Below, in pieces: positions 7,759 through 15,415 of a stretch of DNA of 64,000 bases. Source of the stretch: Nonomuraea wenchangensis (GTDB lineage Bacteria > Actinomycetota > Actinomycetes > Streptosporangiales > Streptosporangiaceae). Below the pieces are notes generated by a model that worked only from the letters and a program-made list of their open reading frames with translations, was not told the origin of the DNA and did no database searches. The translations under genes were made by a program, and so were the position numbers. Within the stretch, counting starts at the first letter, position 1. The number at the start of each line of letters is the position of its first letter. Where the stretch lies: contig NZ_FOHX01000020.1 in NCBI RefSeq assembly GCF_900111685.1, positions 62,001 to 126,000 of the forward strand. The letters are read 5' to 3'.

Positions 7759-8415
7759 ATGACGATCTACGAACTGCGGCGCTACACCCTGCACCCCGGG
7801 CGGCGCGACGCCCTCATCGACCTGTTCGAGCGGGAGTTCGTCGAGCCGCAGGAGGCGGCCGGCATGCGCGTGGCCGGCACCTTCCGCGACCCGGACGCGC
7901 CCGACACCTTCACCTGGCTGCGCGGCTTTCCCGACATGGCGGCGCGGAAGGAGGCGCTGGAGAGCTTCTACTCGGGGCCGGTGTGGCTCGCCCACCGGGA
8001 GGAGGCCAACGCCACGATGCTCGACTCCGACGACGTGCTGCTGCTGCGGGCGCTCACGGAGCCCGCCCCGCTGCCACGGCCGCCGGTGGGGGCCCCGGAG
8101 TCGCCGGCGGCCACGTACGTCGCCACGATCTACCCCGCGGACGGCGACCTCGCCGATCATTTCGCCGCCGTGGTCGCGCCCACGCTGACGGAGGCCGGGG
8201 TGCCGCCGGTCGCGGCCTTCGCCACCGAGCACGCCGAGAACACCTTTCCTCGGCTGCCGGTGCGGAGCGGGGTGAACGTTGTTGTGTGGTTCGTCCGATG
8301 GGAGGAGGACGTGCCGGACCTCGGGGCCGTGGACCTGCCGCTGGTGGAGTCGCGGCTGACGGCGGCGCCCCAGCGGCTCCGCCTGCGCCCCACGGCGCGC
8401 TCCGCCATGCGCTGA
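7759..8415 (+). CDS. NIPSNAP family protein
   Basis: A 218-residue protein with two ferredoxin-like (dimeric alpha-beta barrel) halves. The first starts with IYELRRYTLHPGRRDALI, typical of NIPSNAP proteins. TACCGT ends 8 nt before the ATG and no ribosome site is seen, so translation is probably leaderless or nearly so. Role unknown. The stop directly abuts the stop of the convergent membrane protein gene (TGATCA). Confidence 0.8.
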   Translation: MTIYELRRYTLHPGRRDALIDLFEREFVEPQEAAGMRVAGTFRDPDAPDTFTWLRGFPDMAARKEALESFYSGPVWLAHREEANATMLDSDDVLLLRALTEPAPLPRPPVGAPESPAATYVATIYPADGDLADHFAAVVAPTLTEAGVPPVAAFATEHAENTFPRLPVRSGVNVVVWFVRWEEDVPDLGAVDLPLVESRLTAAPQRLRLRPTARSAMR

Positions 8416-8745
8416 TCATCCTCGCGGGGACTGCTCGCGCCGGCGTCTGCGGCGCAGCAGCCCCCAGATGATCCCGGGTTGCGCGAGGCCCGTGAGGAGC
8501 AGTGTCGCCCACAGCAGGAACGGGACCAGCCACCACAGCTCGTCGGGCACCGCGTCGAAGGTGGCCAGTTCGCCCCAGAGGACGCTCAGGGGAAGGCTGA
8601 CCAGCGCCAGCGGCCACAGCACGACGGTGTCCTTGCCCATGAGCACGCCGGCGAGGGAGACCGCCCCGGCCGCCACGATGACGGCCGCGTAGACCATGAC
8701 GGCGATCTCGGCGGCGCTGAACCGCGGGTGCGGACGTCGAATCAT
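8416..8745 (-). CDS. Small membrane protein with three or four helices
   Basis: A 109-residue protein with hydrophobic segments near residues 14-37, 41-60 and 68-95 and an Arg-rich C-terminal tail (LLRRRRRR) that is likely cytoplasmic. It resembles small actinomycete SCO4225-type membrane proteins, with low certainty. Its ATG overlaps the stop of the upstream SDR (ATGA), so it is the second gene of that operon and probably under the same KstR2-type operator. Confidence 0.65.
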   Translation of the reverse strand: MIRRPHPRFSAAEIAVMVYAAVIVAAGAVSLAGVLMGKDTVVLWPLALVSLPLSVLWGELATFDAVPDELWWLVPFLLWATLLLTGLAQPGIIWGLLRRRRRREQSPRG

Positions 8746-9482
8746 GAGCGCTCCTCCTCGGCCGCGTTCTCCGCGAGGCTACGCCAGAGGGGGATCTCGC
8801 CGCCGCCGTCCACCCGCACCTCGGCGCCCGTGACGTAGCCGGGGGCGGCGAGCCACAGGCACGCCTCGGCCACGTCGGCGGGGGTGGCGAGGCGGCCGGC
8901 CGGGATCGCCGCCCCCAAGCCCTGGTCGCCGTAGTGGCCGGTGGCGGCGGCCTCGGTCGCGGCCAGGCCCACCACGACCGTGTTGACCCGCACCTCGGGC
9001 GCCCACTCGGCGGCGAGGCAGCGGGCCAGGTGGTGCAGCCCGGCCTTGGCGGCACCGTAGGCGGAGGTGCCGGGCGAGGGACGCACGCCGCTGGCGCTGC
9101 CGATCATCACCACCGCCCCGCGCGCGGCGGCCAGCAGGGGCCGGGCGTACTGCGCGACCAGGAGCGGAGCCGTCAGGTTGAGCTCGATGACCCGGGCGTG
9201 CAGGCGCGGCGAGGTGCCCGCCAGCGGCGCGTACGGCGACCCGCCCGCGTTGTTGACCACCACGTCGAGCCGCCCGAACCCGGCCATCAGCCGCTCGACG
9301 TCCTCCGGCGCCCGCACGTCGGCGGGGACGAACCGGAACTCCGCCCGCTCGGGCGGGTGCCGGGCGCACACGGTGACGTCGGCGCCGGCCCGCGCGAAGG
9401 CGCGCGCGACGCCGAGCCCGATGCCCTTGGTGCCGCCGGTCACCAGGACGGACCTGCCCGTGTAGTCGTAAGTGACGGTCAC
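8742..9482 (-). CDS. Short-chain dehydrogenase, Rv3549c-like
   Basis: A 246-residue SDR with TGGTKGIG, NNAG, IGSASG and YGAAKAG for the active site. In Mycobacterium tuberculosis an SDR gene (Rv3549c) is transcribed divergently from echA20 in the KstR2 regulon, and the same arrangement is seen here. The exact substrate is not established, but a hydroxy-acyl-CoA of C/D-ring degradation is likely. GTG 9482 is chosen because TACGGT ends 7 nt upstream (leaderless). A TTG at 9503 would place the operator inside the gene. Confidence 0.8.
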   Translation of the reverse strand: MTVTYDYTGRSVLVTGGTKGIGLGVARAFARAGADVTVCARHPPERAEFRFVPADVRAPEDVERLMAGFGRLDVVVNNAGGSPYAPLAGTSPRLHARVIELNLTAPLLVAQYARPLLAAARGAVVMIGSASGVRPSPGTSAYGAAKAGLHHLARCLAAEWAPEVRVNTVVVGLAATEAAATGHYGDQGLGAAIPAGRLATPADVAEACLWLAAPGYVTGAEVRVDGGGEIPLWRSLAENAAEEERS

Positions 9483-9496
9483 GGGTGCTACCGTAC

Positions 9497-9512
9497 CAAG
9501 CAAGCGTTAGGT
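9497..9512. promoter_or_regulatory. Candidate KstR2 operator 3 (degenerate)
   Basis: AGCAAGCGTTAGGT (9499-9512) keeps 8 of the 10 fixed bases of AnCAAGnnCTTGnT, with a second CAAG at 9497-9500. It lies between the divergent SDR and echA20 genes and directly upstream of the SDR -10 box. Confidence 0.65.
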
Positions 9513-9536
9513 GCAACCAGGAGGTGGGGCGGCGGG

Positions 9537-10265
9537 ATGGGGATCACGCTGCGGGCCGGGCCGGTCGCCGAGGTCGTCATGGACGTCCCCCCGGTGAACG
9601 CGCTGACCGTACGGGCCTGGGAGGAGCTGGCGACGACCCTGCGGGCGGCCGGGGACGACCCCGCGACCCGGGTGGTCGTGCTCCGGGCCGAGGGACGCGG
9701 CTTCAACGCCGGGGTGGACATCAAGGAGCTGCGGGACGCACCCGGCCACGAGGCGCTGGTCGCCGTCAACCGGGCCTGCTACGCCGCCTTCGCCGCCGTC
9801 TACGAGTGCGCGGTCCCAGTGATCGCCGCCGTGCAGGGGCACTGCCTGGGCGGCGGGGTCGGCCTGGCAGGCAACGCCGACGTCGTGGTCGCCGCCGAGG
9901 ACGCCTACTTCGGGCTGCCCGAGGTGGACCGGGGCGCGCTCGGCGCGGCCACCCACCTCGCCCGGCTGGTGCCGCAGCACCTGATGCGGGCCATGGTCTA
10001 CACGTGCAGGAACGTCACGGCGGCCGAGCTGCACGCGTTCGGCTCGGTGCTGGAGGTCGCGCCGCGCGACAAGCTGCGCGAGGCGGCGCTGGAGGTGGCG
10101 GGGCAGATCGCGGCCAAGGACCCGTACGTCGTCCGCCGCGCCAAGGAGTCGCTCAACGGCATCGACCCGGTGGACGTCCGGCGCAGCTACCGGTTCGAGC
10201 AGGGGTTCACCTTCGAGCTCAACCTGATGGGCGCGGGCGATCGGCACAGGGAGCGGTTCAGGTGA
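9537..10265 (+). CDS. echA20: EchA20-type crotonase (steroid ring-D hydrolase)
   Basis: A 242-residue crotonase-fold protein with the oxyanion-hole segments GFNAGVDIKEL and GHCLGGGVGL. Length and context match EchA20 (Rv3550), which hydrolyses ring D of the indene-dione CoA ester HIEC-CoA. It is immediately followed by ipdA, ipdB and ipdC, as in mycobacteria and rhodococci. An AGGAGG lies 12 nt before the ATG. The stop overlaps the ipdA start (GTGA). Confidence 0.9.
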   Translation: MGITLRAGPVAEVVMDVPPVNALTVRAWEELATTLRAAGDDPATRVVVLRAEGRGFNAGVDIKELRDAPGHEALVAVNRACYAAFAAVYECAVPVIAAVQGHCLGGGVGLAGNADVVVAAEDAYFGLPEVDRGALGAATHLARLVPQHLMRAMVYTCRNVTAAELHAFGSVLEVAPRDKLREAALEVAGQIAAKDPYVVRRAKESLNGIDPVDVRRSYRFEQGFTFELNLMGAGDRHRERFR

Positions 10266-11062
10266 CCGGGGCGAGCGGGGCCGGGACGAAGGTGATGACC
10301 GCCGAGCAGGTCGCGGCCGGGCTGGAGAGCGGCATGACCGTCGGCATCGGCGGCTGGGGGTCGCGGCGCAAGCCGATGGCCCTGGTGGCCGCCGTGCTCC
10401 GCTCCCCCGTCCGTGACCTGACCGTCGTCTCCTACGGCGGGCCGGACGTCGGCATGCTGTGCGCGGCCGGGAAGGTGCGCCGGGTGGTGGCCCCGTTCGT
10501 CACGCTCGACTCCATCCCGCTGGAGCCGCACTTCCGCCGCGCCCGGCAGGCCGGGGAGATCGAGTTCACCGAGTACGACGAGGGCATGTTCATGTTCGGC
10601 CTGCTGGCGGCGGCGCACCGGCTGCCGTTCCTGCCGACGCGGGCGGGTCTCGGCTCGGACGTGCTGCGGGTCAACCCGGAGCTGCGCACGGTGTACTCGC
10701 CGTACGGGGACGGGGAGGAGCTGGTCGCGGTGCCCGCGCTCACCCTGGACGTGGCGCTGGTGCACCTCAACCGGGCCGACGCCCGGGGCAACGCCCAGTA
10801 TCTGGGGCCCGACCCGTACTTCGACGACCTCTACGCCAAGGCGGCGGCCCGCTGCTACGTCTCCTGCGAGCGCCTGGTCGACACCGCCGACCTGCTGAAG
10901 GAGGGGCCGGTGCAGTCGCTGCTGATCAGTCGGTCCATGGTGACAGGCGTCGTGGAGGCGCCCGGCGGGGCCGGGTTCACCGCGTGCGAGCCGGACTACG
11001 GGCGCGACGAGGAGCGGCAGCGGCGCTACGTGGAGACGGGGCGTGATGACGAGCAGGGCTGA
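10262..11062 (+). CDS. ipdA: COCHEA-CoA hydrolase subunit IpdA
   Basis: A 266-residue CoA-transferase-family protein that closely follows IpdA: GIGGWGSRRKPMA, YGGPDVGMLCAAGKV, YDEGMF, LPTRAGLGSDV and PDYGRDEE. IpdAB does not transfer CoA but hydrolyses ring C of COCHEA-CoA. The DEGM glutamate is residue 107 and corresponds to the catalytic Glu105 of the Rhodococcus enzyme. GTG 10262 overlaps the echA20 stop. The gene is about 25 residues shorter at the C-terminus than the Mycobacterium protein and overlaps ipdB by 17 nt. Confidence 0.95.
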   Translation: MTGASGAGTKVMTAEQVAAGLESGMTVGIGGWGSRRKPMALVAAVLRSPVRDLTVVSYGGPDVGMLCAAGKVRRVVAPFVTLDSIPLEPHFRRARQAGEIEFTEYDEGMFMFGLLAAAHRLPFLPTRAGLGSDVLRVNPELRTVYSPYGDGEELVAVPALTLDVALVHLNRADARGNAQYLGPDPYFDDLYAKAAARCYVSCERLVDTADLLKEGPVQSLLISRSMVTGVVEAPGGAGFTACEPDYGRDEERQRRYVETGRDDEQG

Positions 11063-11768
11063 CGTGTGTGTGCTGGCCTGCGCGGAGGCGTTCCGCGGCG
11101 ACGGCGAGATCCTCGCGGCCGGGATCGGTGGGGCGGTGACGGTGCTGGCGGCGCGGCTGGCGCGGCTGACGTTCGAGCCCGGCCTGCTCACCCACGACGG
11201 TGTCTGCCTGCTCACCGGCGACGTGCCCGCCCTGGGGCGGCCTCCGGAGGTCGTGGAGGGGTGGCTGCCGTTCCGCGACCACCTGTGGCTGGTGCTGAAC
11301 GGCCGCCGGCACGTCATGCTCGGCGCGAGCCAGATCGACCGGCACGGCAACACCAACATCTCCTGCATCGGCGACTGGGCCCGGCCGAAGGCGCAGCTCC
11401 TGGGCGTGCGCGGCGCGCCGGGCAACACCCGGTGCGACCCGACGAGCTACTGGATCCCCCGGCACACGCCGCGCGTGTTCGTGCCGCGGGTGGACATGGT
11501 GAGCGGGATCGGCACCGACCGGGGAGCCTGCGACCTGCGCCGCGTGGTGACGAACCTCGCCGTGCTCGACTTCGCCACCCCGGACGGGTCGATGCGGCTG
11601 GCGTCCACGCACCCGGGGGTGAGCGTGGCGGAGGTGGTGGCGGCGACCGGCTTCGAGCTGACCGTGCCCGCCGAGGTGCCGGTGACGCGGGAGCCCACCG
11701 CCGGGGAGCTGGACGTGCTCGACCGGCTCGATCCCGGCCGGGCCCGCGAGCGCGAGGTCGCGGCGTGA
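11046..11768 (+). CDS. ipdB: COCHEA-CoA hydrolase subunit IpdB
   Basis: A 240-residue beta subunit. Shared IpdB features are ARLARLTF, EGWLPF, GRRHVMLGASQIDRHGN, the VRGAPGNT loop and VDMVSGIGTDR. It forms the active heterocomplex with IpdA. ATG 11046 is chosen. The GTG immediately before it (11043) would add one residue. Translation is coupled to ipdA by overlap and to ipdC by GTGA. Confidence 0.95.
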   Translation: MTSRADVCVLACAEAFRGDGEILAAGIGGAVTVLAARLARLTFEPGLLTHDGVCLLTGDVPALGRPPEVVEGWLPFRDHLWLVLNGRRHVMLGASQIDRHGNTNISCIGDWARPKAQLLGVRGAPGNTRCDPTSYWIPRHTPRVFVPRVDMVSGIGTDRGACDLRRVVTNLAVLDFATPDGSMRLASTHPGVSVAEVVAATGFELTVPAEVPVTREPTAGELDVLDRLDPGRAREREVAA

Positions 11769-12793
11769 GGACCGCGCTGACCTCCCTGGTCGGCTGCCGG
11801 CATCCGATCGTGCAGACCGGCATGGGGTACGTCGCGGGCGCCCGGCTCGCGGCGGCCGCCTCCCGGGCCGGGGCGCTGGGCGTGATCGGCGCGGCCACCC
11901 TGTCGGTCGAGGAGATGACCGCGGCCATCCGCCGCGTCAAGGAGCGTACGGACCAGCCGTTCGGCGTCAACCTGCGCTCCGACGCCGACGACGCGGCCGA
12001 GCGGGTGGAGGTGCTGGTGCGCGAGGGCGTGCGGGTGGCCTCCTTCGCGCAGGCGCCCCGGCGGGACCTGATCGCCCGGCTCAAGGACGCGGGCGTGGTG
12101 ACGATCCCGTCGGTGGGCGCGCGCCGGCACGCCGAGAAGGTGGCCGCGTGGGGCGTGGACGCCGTCATCGTGCAGGGCGGCGAGGGCGGCGGTCACACCG
12201 GCCCGCTCGCCACGACCCTGCTGCTGCCCCAGGTGGTGGACGCGGTGGACATCCCGGTGATCGCGGCCGGCGGCTTCTTCGACGGGCGCGGCCTGGTGGC
12301 GGCGCTGGCGTACGGGGCCTGCGGCGTCGCCATGGGCACGCGTTTCCTGCTCACCGCCGACTCGCCCGTGCCGGACGAGGTGAAGAAGGTCTATCTGGCC
12401 GCCCGCGAGACCGTGGTGACCACCAAGGTGGACGGGGTGCCGCACCGGGTGCTCGCCACGCCGTTCGTGGCCGGGCTCGAACGCCTGCGCCTGGCCCGCG
12501 CGCTGCTGAACGGGGCGCGGTTCAAACGGCTGTCGGGCCTGTCGTGGGCGGCGATGCTGCGCGAGGGCCGCCGGATGCGCCGCGGCAGGGAGCTGACCTG
12601 GGCGCAGGTGCTGCAGGCGGCCAACACCCCGATGTTGCTGCGCGCGGCCATGGTGGAGGGCAGGGCGGACCTCGGGGTGATGGCGTCGGGGCAGGTCGTG
12701 GGGGTCATCGACGACCTGCCGACGTGTCAGGAGCTCGTGGAGCGGATCATGGCCGAGGCGGCGGAGGCGCTAGGGCGGCTGGGACGTTCTTGA
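11765..12793 (+). CDS. ipdC: IpdC, nitronate monooxygenase-like flavoprotein
   Basis: A 342-residue FMN-binding TIM-barrel protein of the nitronate monooxygenase/enoyl reductase-like family. The N-terminal GCRHPIVQTGM, the QGGEGGGHTG loop with the family His, and AAGGFFDGRGL are visible. IpdC (Rv3553) is required for formation of the ring-D hydrolase substrate in C/D-ring degradation. GTG 11765 overlaps the ipdB stop. Its 3' end overlaps the convergent AlkD-like gene by 47 nt. Confidence 0.9.
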   Translation: MRTALTSLVGCRHPIVQTGMGYVAGARLAAAASRAGALGVIGAATLSVEEMTAAIRRVKERTDQPFGVNLRSDADDAAERVEVLVREGVRVASFAQAPRRDLIARLKDAGVVTIPSVGARRHAEKVAAWGVDAVIVQGGEGGGHTGPLATTLLLPQVVDAVDIPVIAAGGFFDGRGLVAALAYGACGVAMGTRFLLTADSPVPDEVKKVYLAARETVVTTKVDGVPHRVLATPFVAGLERLRLARALLNGARFKRLSGLSWAAMLREGRRMRRGRELTWAQVLQAANTPMLLRAAMVEGRADLGVMASGQVVGVIDDLPTCQELVERIMAEAAEALGRLGRS

Positions 12794-13451
12794 GCGCCTC
12801 GCGGCGGCTCAGGCCCGACAGGCCCTTGGCGCGGACGTAGCGGACGACCTCGGCCGGGTTGGTCTTGGCGTATTCGCGTAACGCCCAGCCGATCGCCTTG
12901 CGGGCGAAGAAGTCGTTGTCCGACAGGCTGGGCTCGATGCAGGCATAGAGGAGCGCGGTGTCGGTGCGGGACCTGAAGCGGTTCTGGCAGAGGATCGCGG
13001 TGCGGCGCTTCCACAGGTCGGCGTCGTGCGCCCACTCCAGCATGAGGGGGCGCATCGAGTCGGGGTAGGCGGCGAGCAGGGCGCCGACGCGGTGGGTGGC
13101 CAGCTCGTCCACGAGGTCCCACCAGGCGCCGGTGACGATCATCTCCTCGTACATGGGGATGGTGTAGAGGGTCTGGAAGCGCCGGTAGTAGTGGTGGCCG
13201 GACAGGTCGACGGCGGCGTAGCGCTCCTCGCGGTATTCCGCCTCGCGCCACAGCGCGAGCACCGCGCGCCGCCACTCGGGGGCGCTGTCGATGCGGTGCT
13301 CGGCGAAGACGCGCCGGAGCGTGGCCCGCCGCGGCACCGCCTGGACGCCCAGGAACGGCATGGGGGACTTCATGTAGGCCCGCATGGTCTCCGCCTTGTC
13401 CGGCTCGGCCGCCTCCTGGAGGGCCAGCCGGACCGCTTTGCCGAGGCTCAT
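12747..13451 (-). CDS. DNA alkylation repair (AlkD-like HEAT-repeat) protein
   Basis: A 234-residue all-helical protein resembling AlkD-type DNA glycosylases: YMKSPMPFLGV at the start, WREAEYREERYAAVDL, WWDLVDELATHRVG, WKRRTAILCQ, and KAIGWALREYAKTNPAEV near the end. AlkD excises alkylated purines. The start codon overlaps the kstR2 stop (ATGA), so it is cotranscribed with the steroid repressor, an odd partnership. Whether this is functional or accidental is unknown. The last 15 codons are antisense to ipdC. Confidence 0.8.
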   Translation of the reverse strand: MSLGKAVRLALQEAAEPDKAETMRAYMKSPMPFLGVQAVPRRATLRRVFAEHRIDSAPEWRRAVLALWREAEYREERYAAVDLSGHHYYRRFQTLYTIPMYEEMIVTGAWWDLVDELATHRVGALLAAYPDSMRPLMLEWAHDADLWKRRTAILCQNRFRSRTDTALLYACIEPSLSDNDFFARKAIGWALREYAKTNPAEVVRYVRAKGLSGLSRREALKNVPAALAPPPPRP

Positions 13452-14116
13452 CCCTGGGGCTGGGTCGTCCGCTCGCCGGTGGCGAGGCCGTCGAACAACA
13501 CCGTGATGTAGTGCTCGGCCAGGCCGTTGGTGTTGAGCCTGCCTCCCGGGCGGAACCAGCGGACCGCGACCCAGATGGTGTCGCGGATCATCCGGTAGGT
13601 GAGCTTGGGGTCGACGTCGGCGCGGAACTGCCCGGCGGCCTGGCCGGCCTTGATCTGGGTGACCCAGATCTGCTCGACCTCGTCCTCGGCCTTGACGAGG
13701 TAGTTGAAGCGCTCGAACTGACGCAGGTAGTTCCAGTCGTTCTGCATGACCGTGATGGCGGCGCGGTGGGGCTCCAGGGTGCCGAAGCCGATGCGGACCA
13801 TGTCCGACAGCACCGTGCGCGGGTCGGCGCTGGTGTCGACGGCGGCGCGGTAGCGGGCGATGAGGTCGTCGAGGAAGGTGGACAGCACCTCGTCGACGAT
13901 CGTCTCCTTGGAGTCGAAGTGGTGGTAGAGACTTCCGGAGAGGATGCCGGCCTCGTCGGCGATCTCGCGTACGGTCGTGGCCTGGAAGCCCTTGCGCGCG
14001 AAGAGCTCCGCGGCGAGCTTGACGAGGTGGTCGCGGCGCTCGGAGGCCGAGCCTGATGCGGCCCGCTGGCGCTTCGCCGGTGTGGTGGTGGTGCCGGAGT
14101 TCTTTCGCGTGGTCAC
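13448..14116 (-). CDS. kstR2: KstR2, TetR-family repressor of steroid C/D-ring genes
   Basis: A 222-residue TetR regulator. The HTH ends in AGILSGSLYHHFDSKE and the C-terminal domain has YRMIRDTIWVAVRWFRPGG, both diagnostic of KstR2 (Rv3557c). KstR2 is released from DNA by HIP-CoA. An N-terminal basic extension of about 25 residues is longer than in Mycobacterium. GTG 14116 is preceded by CATAAT with a 6-nt gap, so the mRNA is probably leaderless. A degenerate operator at 14137-14150 suggests self-repression. It is divergent from fadA6, as in mycobacteria. Confidence 0.93.
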   Translation of the reverse strand: MTTRKNSGTTTTPAKRQRAASGSASERRDHLVKLAAELFARKGFQATTVREIADEAGILSGSLYHHFDSKETIVDEVLSTFLDDLIARYRAAVDTSADPRTVLSDMVRIGFGTLEPHRAAITVMQNDWNYLRQFERFNYLVKAEDEVEQIWVTQIKAGQAAGQFRADVDPKLTYRMIRDTIWVAVRWFRPGGRLNTNGLAEHYITVLFDGLATGERTTQPQG

Positions 14117-14136
14117 GTCACCATTATGAGCCCTCG

Positions 14137-14150
14137 CACAATCGCTTGTT
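14137..14150. promoter_or_regulatory. Candidate KstR2 operator 4 (autoregulatory, degenerate)
   Basis: CACAATCGCTTGTT matches 8 of the 10 fixed bases of AnCAAGnnCTTGnT and sits 9 nt upstream of the CATAAT -10 box of kstR2. It lacks the third half-site seen in the other operators. Confidence 0.6.
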
Positions 14151-14188
14151 CACACTACGAGCCCAGCTCATCCGGCATTCCGCGCTTT

Positions 14189-14204
14189 ACCAAGCGCTTG
14201 TTAG
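14189..14204. promoter_or_regulatory. Candidate KstR2 operator 5 within the fadA6 promoter
   Basis: ACCAAGCGCTTGTT (14189-14202) matches every fixed base of the KstR2 consensus. It overlaps the first base of the fadA6 -10 box TAGGAT (14202-14207), which ends 6 nt before the ATG. A bound repressor would occlude the promoter of this leaderless gene. A degenerate third half-site TTAG follows at 14201-14204. Confidence 0.85.
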
Positions 14205-14213
14205 GATGCCGGG

Positions 14214-15389
14214 ATGAGAGAGGCGTACATCGTCGGCGCCGTCCGCAGCCCCGTCGGGCGCAGGAACGGCGGCCTGGCCCGCACCCATCCCGCCGACCTC
14301 GGCGCCCACGTGCTCAAGGAGCTGATGAGCGGCGTGGACGCCGACCCCTCGGCCGTCGAGGACGTGATCTTCGGCTGCGTGGACACCGTCGGACCGCAGG
14401 CGGGGGACGTGGCCCGCACCTGCTGGCTGGCCGCCGGGCTGCCCGAGGAGGTGCCCGGCGTCACCGTGGACCGCCAGTGCGGCTCGGCCCAGCAGGCGCT
14501 GCACTTCGCCGCCCAGGCCGTGCTGTCGGGCACGAGCGACCTGGTCGTGGCAGGTGGCGTGCAGAACATGAGCATGATCCCGATCTCCTCGGCCATGCTC
14601 GCCGGGCAGCCGCTCGGCCACGCGGACCCGTTCACCGGCTCCAAGGGCTGGGCCGCCAGGTACGGCACCCAGGAGGTCTCCCAGTTCACCGGCGCGGAGC
14701 GGATCGCCGAGCGGTGGGACCTGTCGCGCGAGGAGATGGAGCGGTACGCGTACGAGTCGCACCGCAGGGCCCTGCGCGCCATCGACGCCGGACACTTCCG
14801 GCGGGAGATCGCCCCCTGCGACGGCGTGACCGACGACGAGGGCCCGCGCAGGGACACCACGCCGGAGCGGATGGCCGCGCTGAAGCCCCTCGTCCCCGGC
14901 GGCCGGCTGACCGCCGCGCTCGCCTCGCAGATCTCCGACGGGGCCGCCGCCCTGCTCATCGCCTCCCCCCGCGCGGTACGCGACCACGGCCTGACCCCGC
15001 GCGCCCGCATCCACCACCTCTCGGCCCGCGGGGACGACCCGATCACGATGCTGACCGCGCCGATCCCGGCCACCGCGTACGCGCTCGGCAGGACCGGCAT
15101 GTCCATCGACGACTTCGACGCCGTCGAGGTCAACGAGGCGTTCGCCCCGGTCGTGCTGGCCTGGATCAAGGAGACCGGGGCCGATCCCGCCCGGGTCAAC
15201 CCGAACGGCGGCGCGATCGCCCTCGGCCATCCGCTCGGCGCGACCGGCGCGGTGCTCGCCGTCAAGCTGCTGCACGAGCTGGAGCGGACCGGCGGCAGGT
15301 ACGGCCTGCAGACGATGTGCGAGGGCGGCGGCCAGGCGAACGTCACCATCATCGAACGCCTGACGTCAGAAGATGCCACTAGCAAATAA
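14214..15389 (+). CDS. fadA6: FadA6 acetyl-CoA acyltransferase (thiolase)
   Basis: A 391-residue canonical thiolase. The nucleophilic Cys is residue 89 in VDRQCGSAQQ, His339 lies in ALGHPLGATGA and Cys369 in TMCEGGG. It follows FadA6 (Rv3556c) over its whole length (PISSAM, EISQF-like EVSQFTGAE, NPNGGAIALGHPLG). FadA6 thiolyses the ring-opened 6-methyl-3,7-dioxodecanedioyl-CoA. Its position divergent from kstR2 is the same as in mycobacteria. The mRNA is probably leaderless. Confidence 0.95.
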   Translation: MREAYIVGAVRSPVGRRNGGLARTHPADLGAHVLKELMSGVDADPSAVEDVIFGCVDTVGPQAGDVARTCWLAAGLPEEVPGVTVDRQCGSAQQALHFAAQAVLSGTSDLVVAGGVQNMSMIPISSAMLAGQPLGHADPFTGSKGWAARYGTQEVSQFTGAERIAERWDLSREEMERYAYESHRRALRAIDAGHFRREIAPCDGVTDDEGPRRDTTPERMAALKPLVPGGRLTAALASQISDGAAALLIASPRAVRDHGLTPRARIHHLSARGDDPITMLTAPIPATAYALGRTGMSIDDFDAVEVNEAFAPVVLAWIKETGADPARVNPNGGAIALGHPLGATGAVLAVKLLHELERTGGRYGLQTMCEGGGQANVTIIERLTSEDATSK

Positions 15390-15403
15390 GAAACTTTCCT
15401 ATT
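15385..15403. promoter_or_regulatory. 19-bp palindrome upstream of the GH3 gene
   Basis: AATAAGAAACTTTCCTATT is palindromic at 8 of 9 base pairs around a central C. It overlaps the fadA6 stop and ends 12 nt before the GH3 start, just ahead of the CGGAGG ribosome site. The AT-rich GAAAcTTTC core resembles operators of ROK-family sugar repressors in actinomycetes, an inference by resemblance only. Confidence 0.55.
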
Positions 15404-15415
15404 AGATTCGGAGGC

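Noticed and set aside
6141..8418. Two pairs of convergent genes whose stop codons abut exactly (6143/6144 and 8415/8416)
   Set aside because: Notable but expected now and then in compact genomes. No functional claim.
15385..15403. DasR (dre) site for the GH3 gene
   Set aside because: The sequence does not fit the dre consensus. A ROK-type operator is the closer resemblance.
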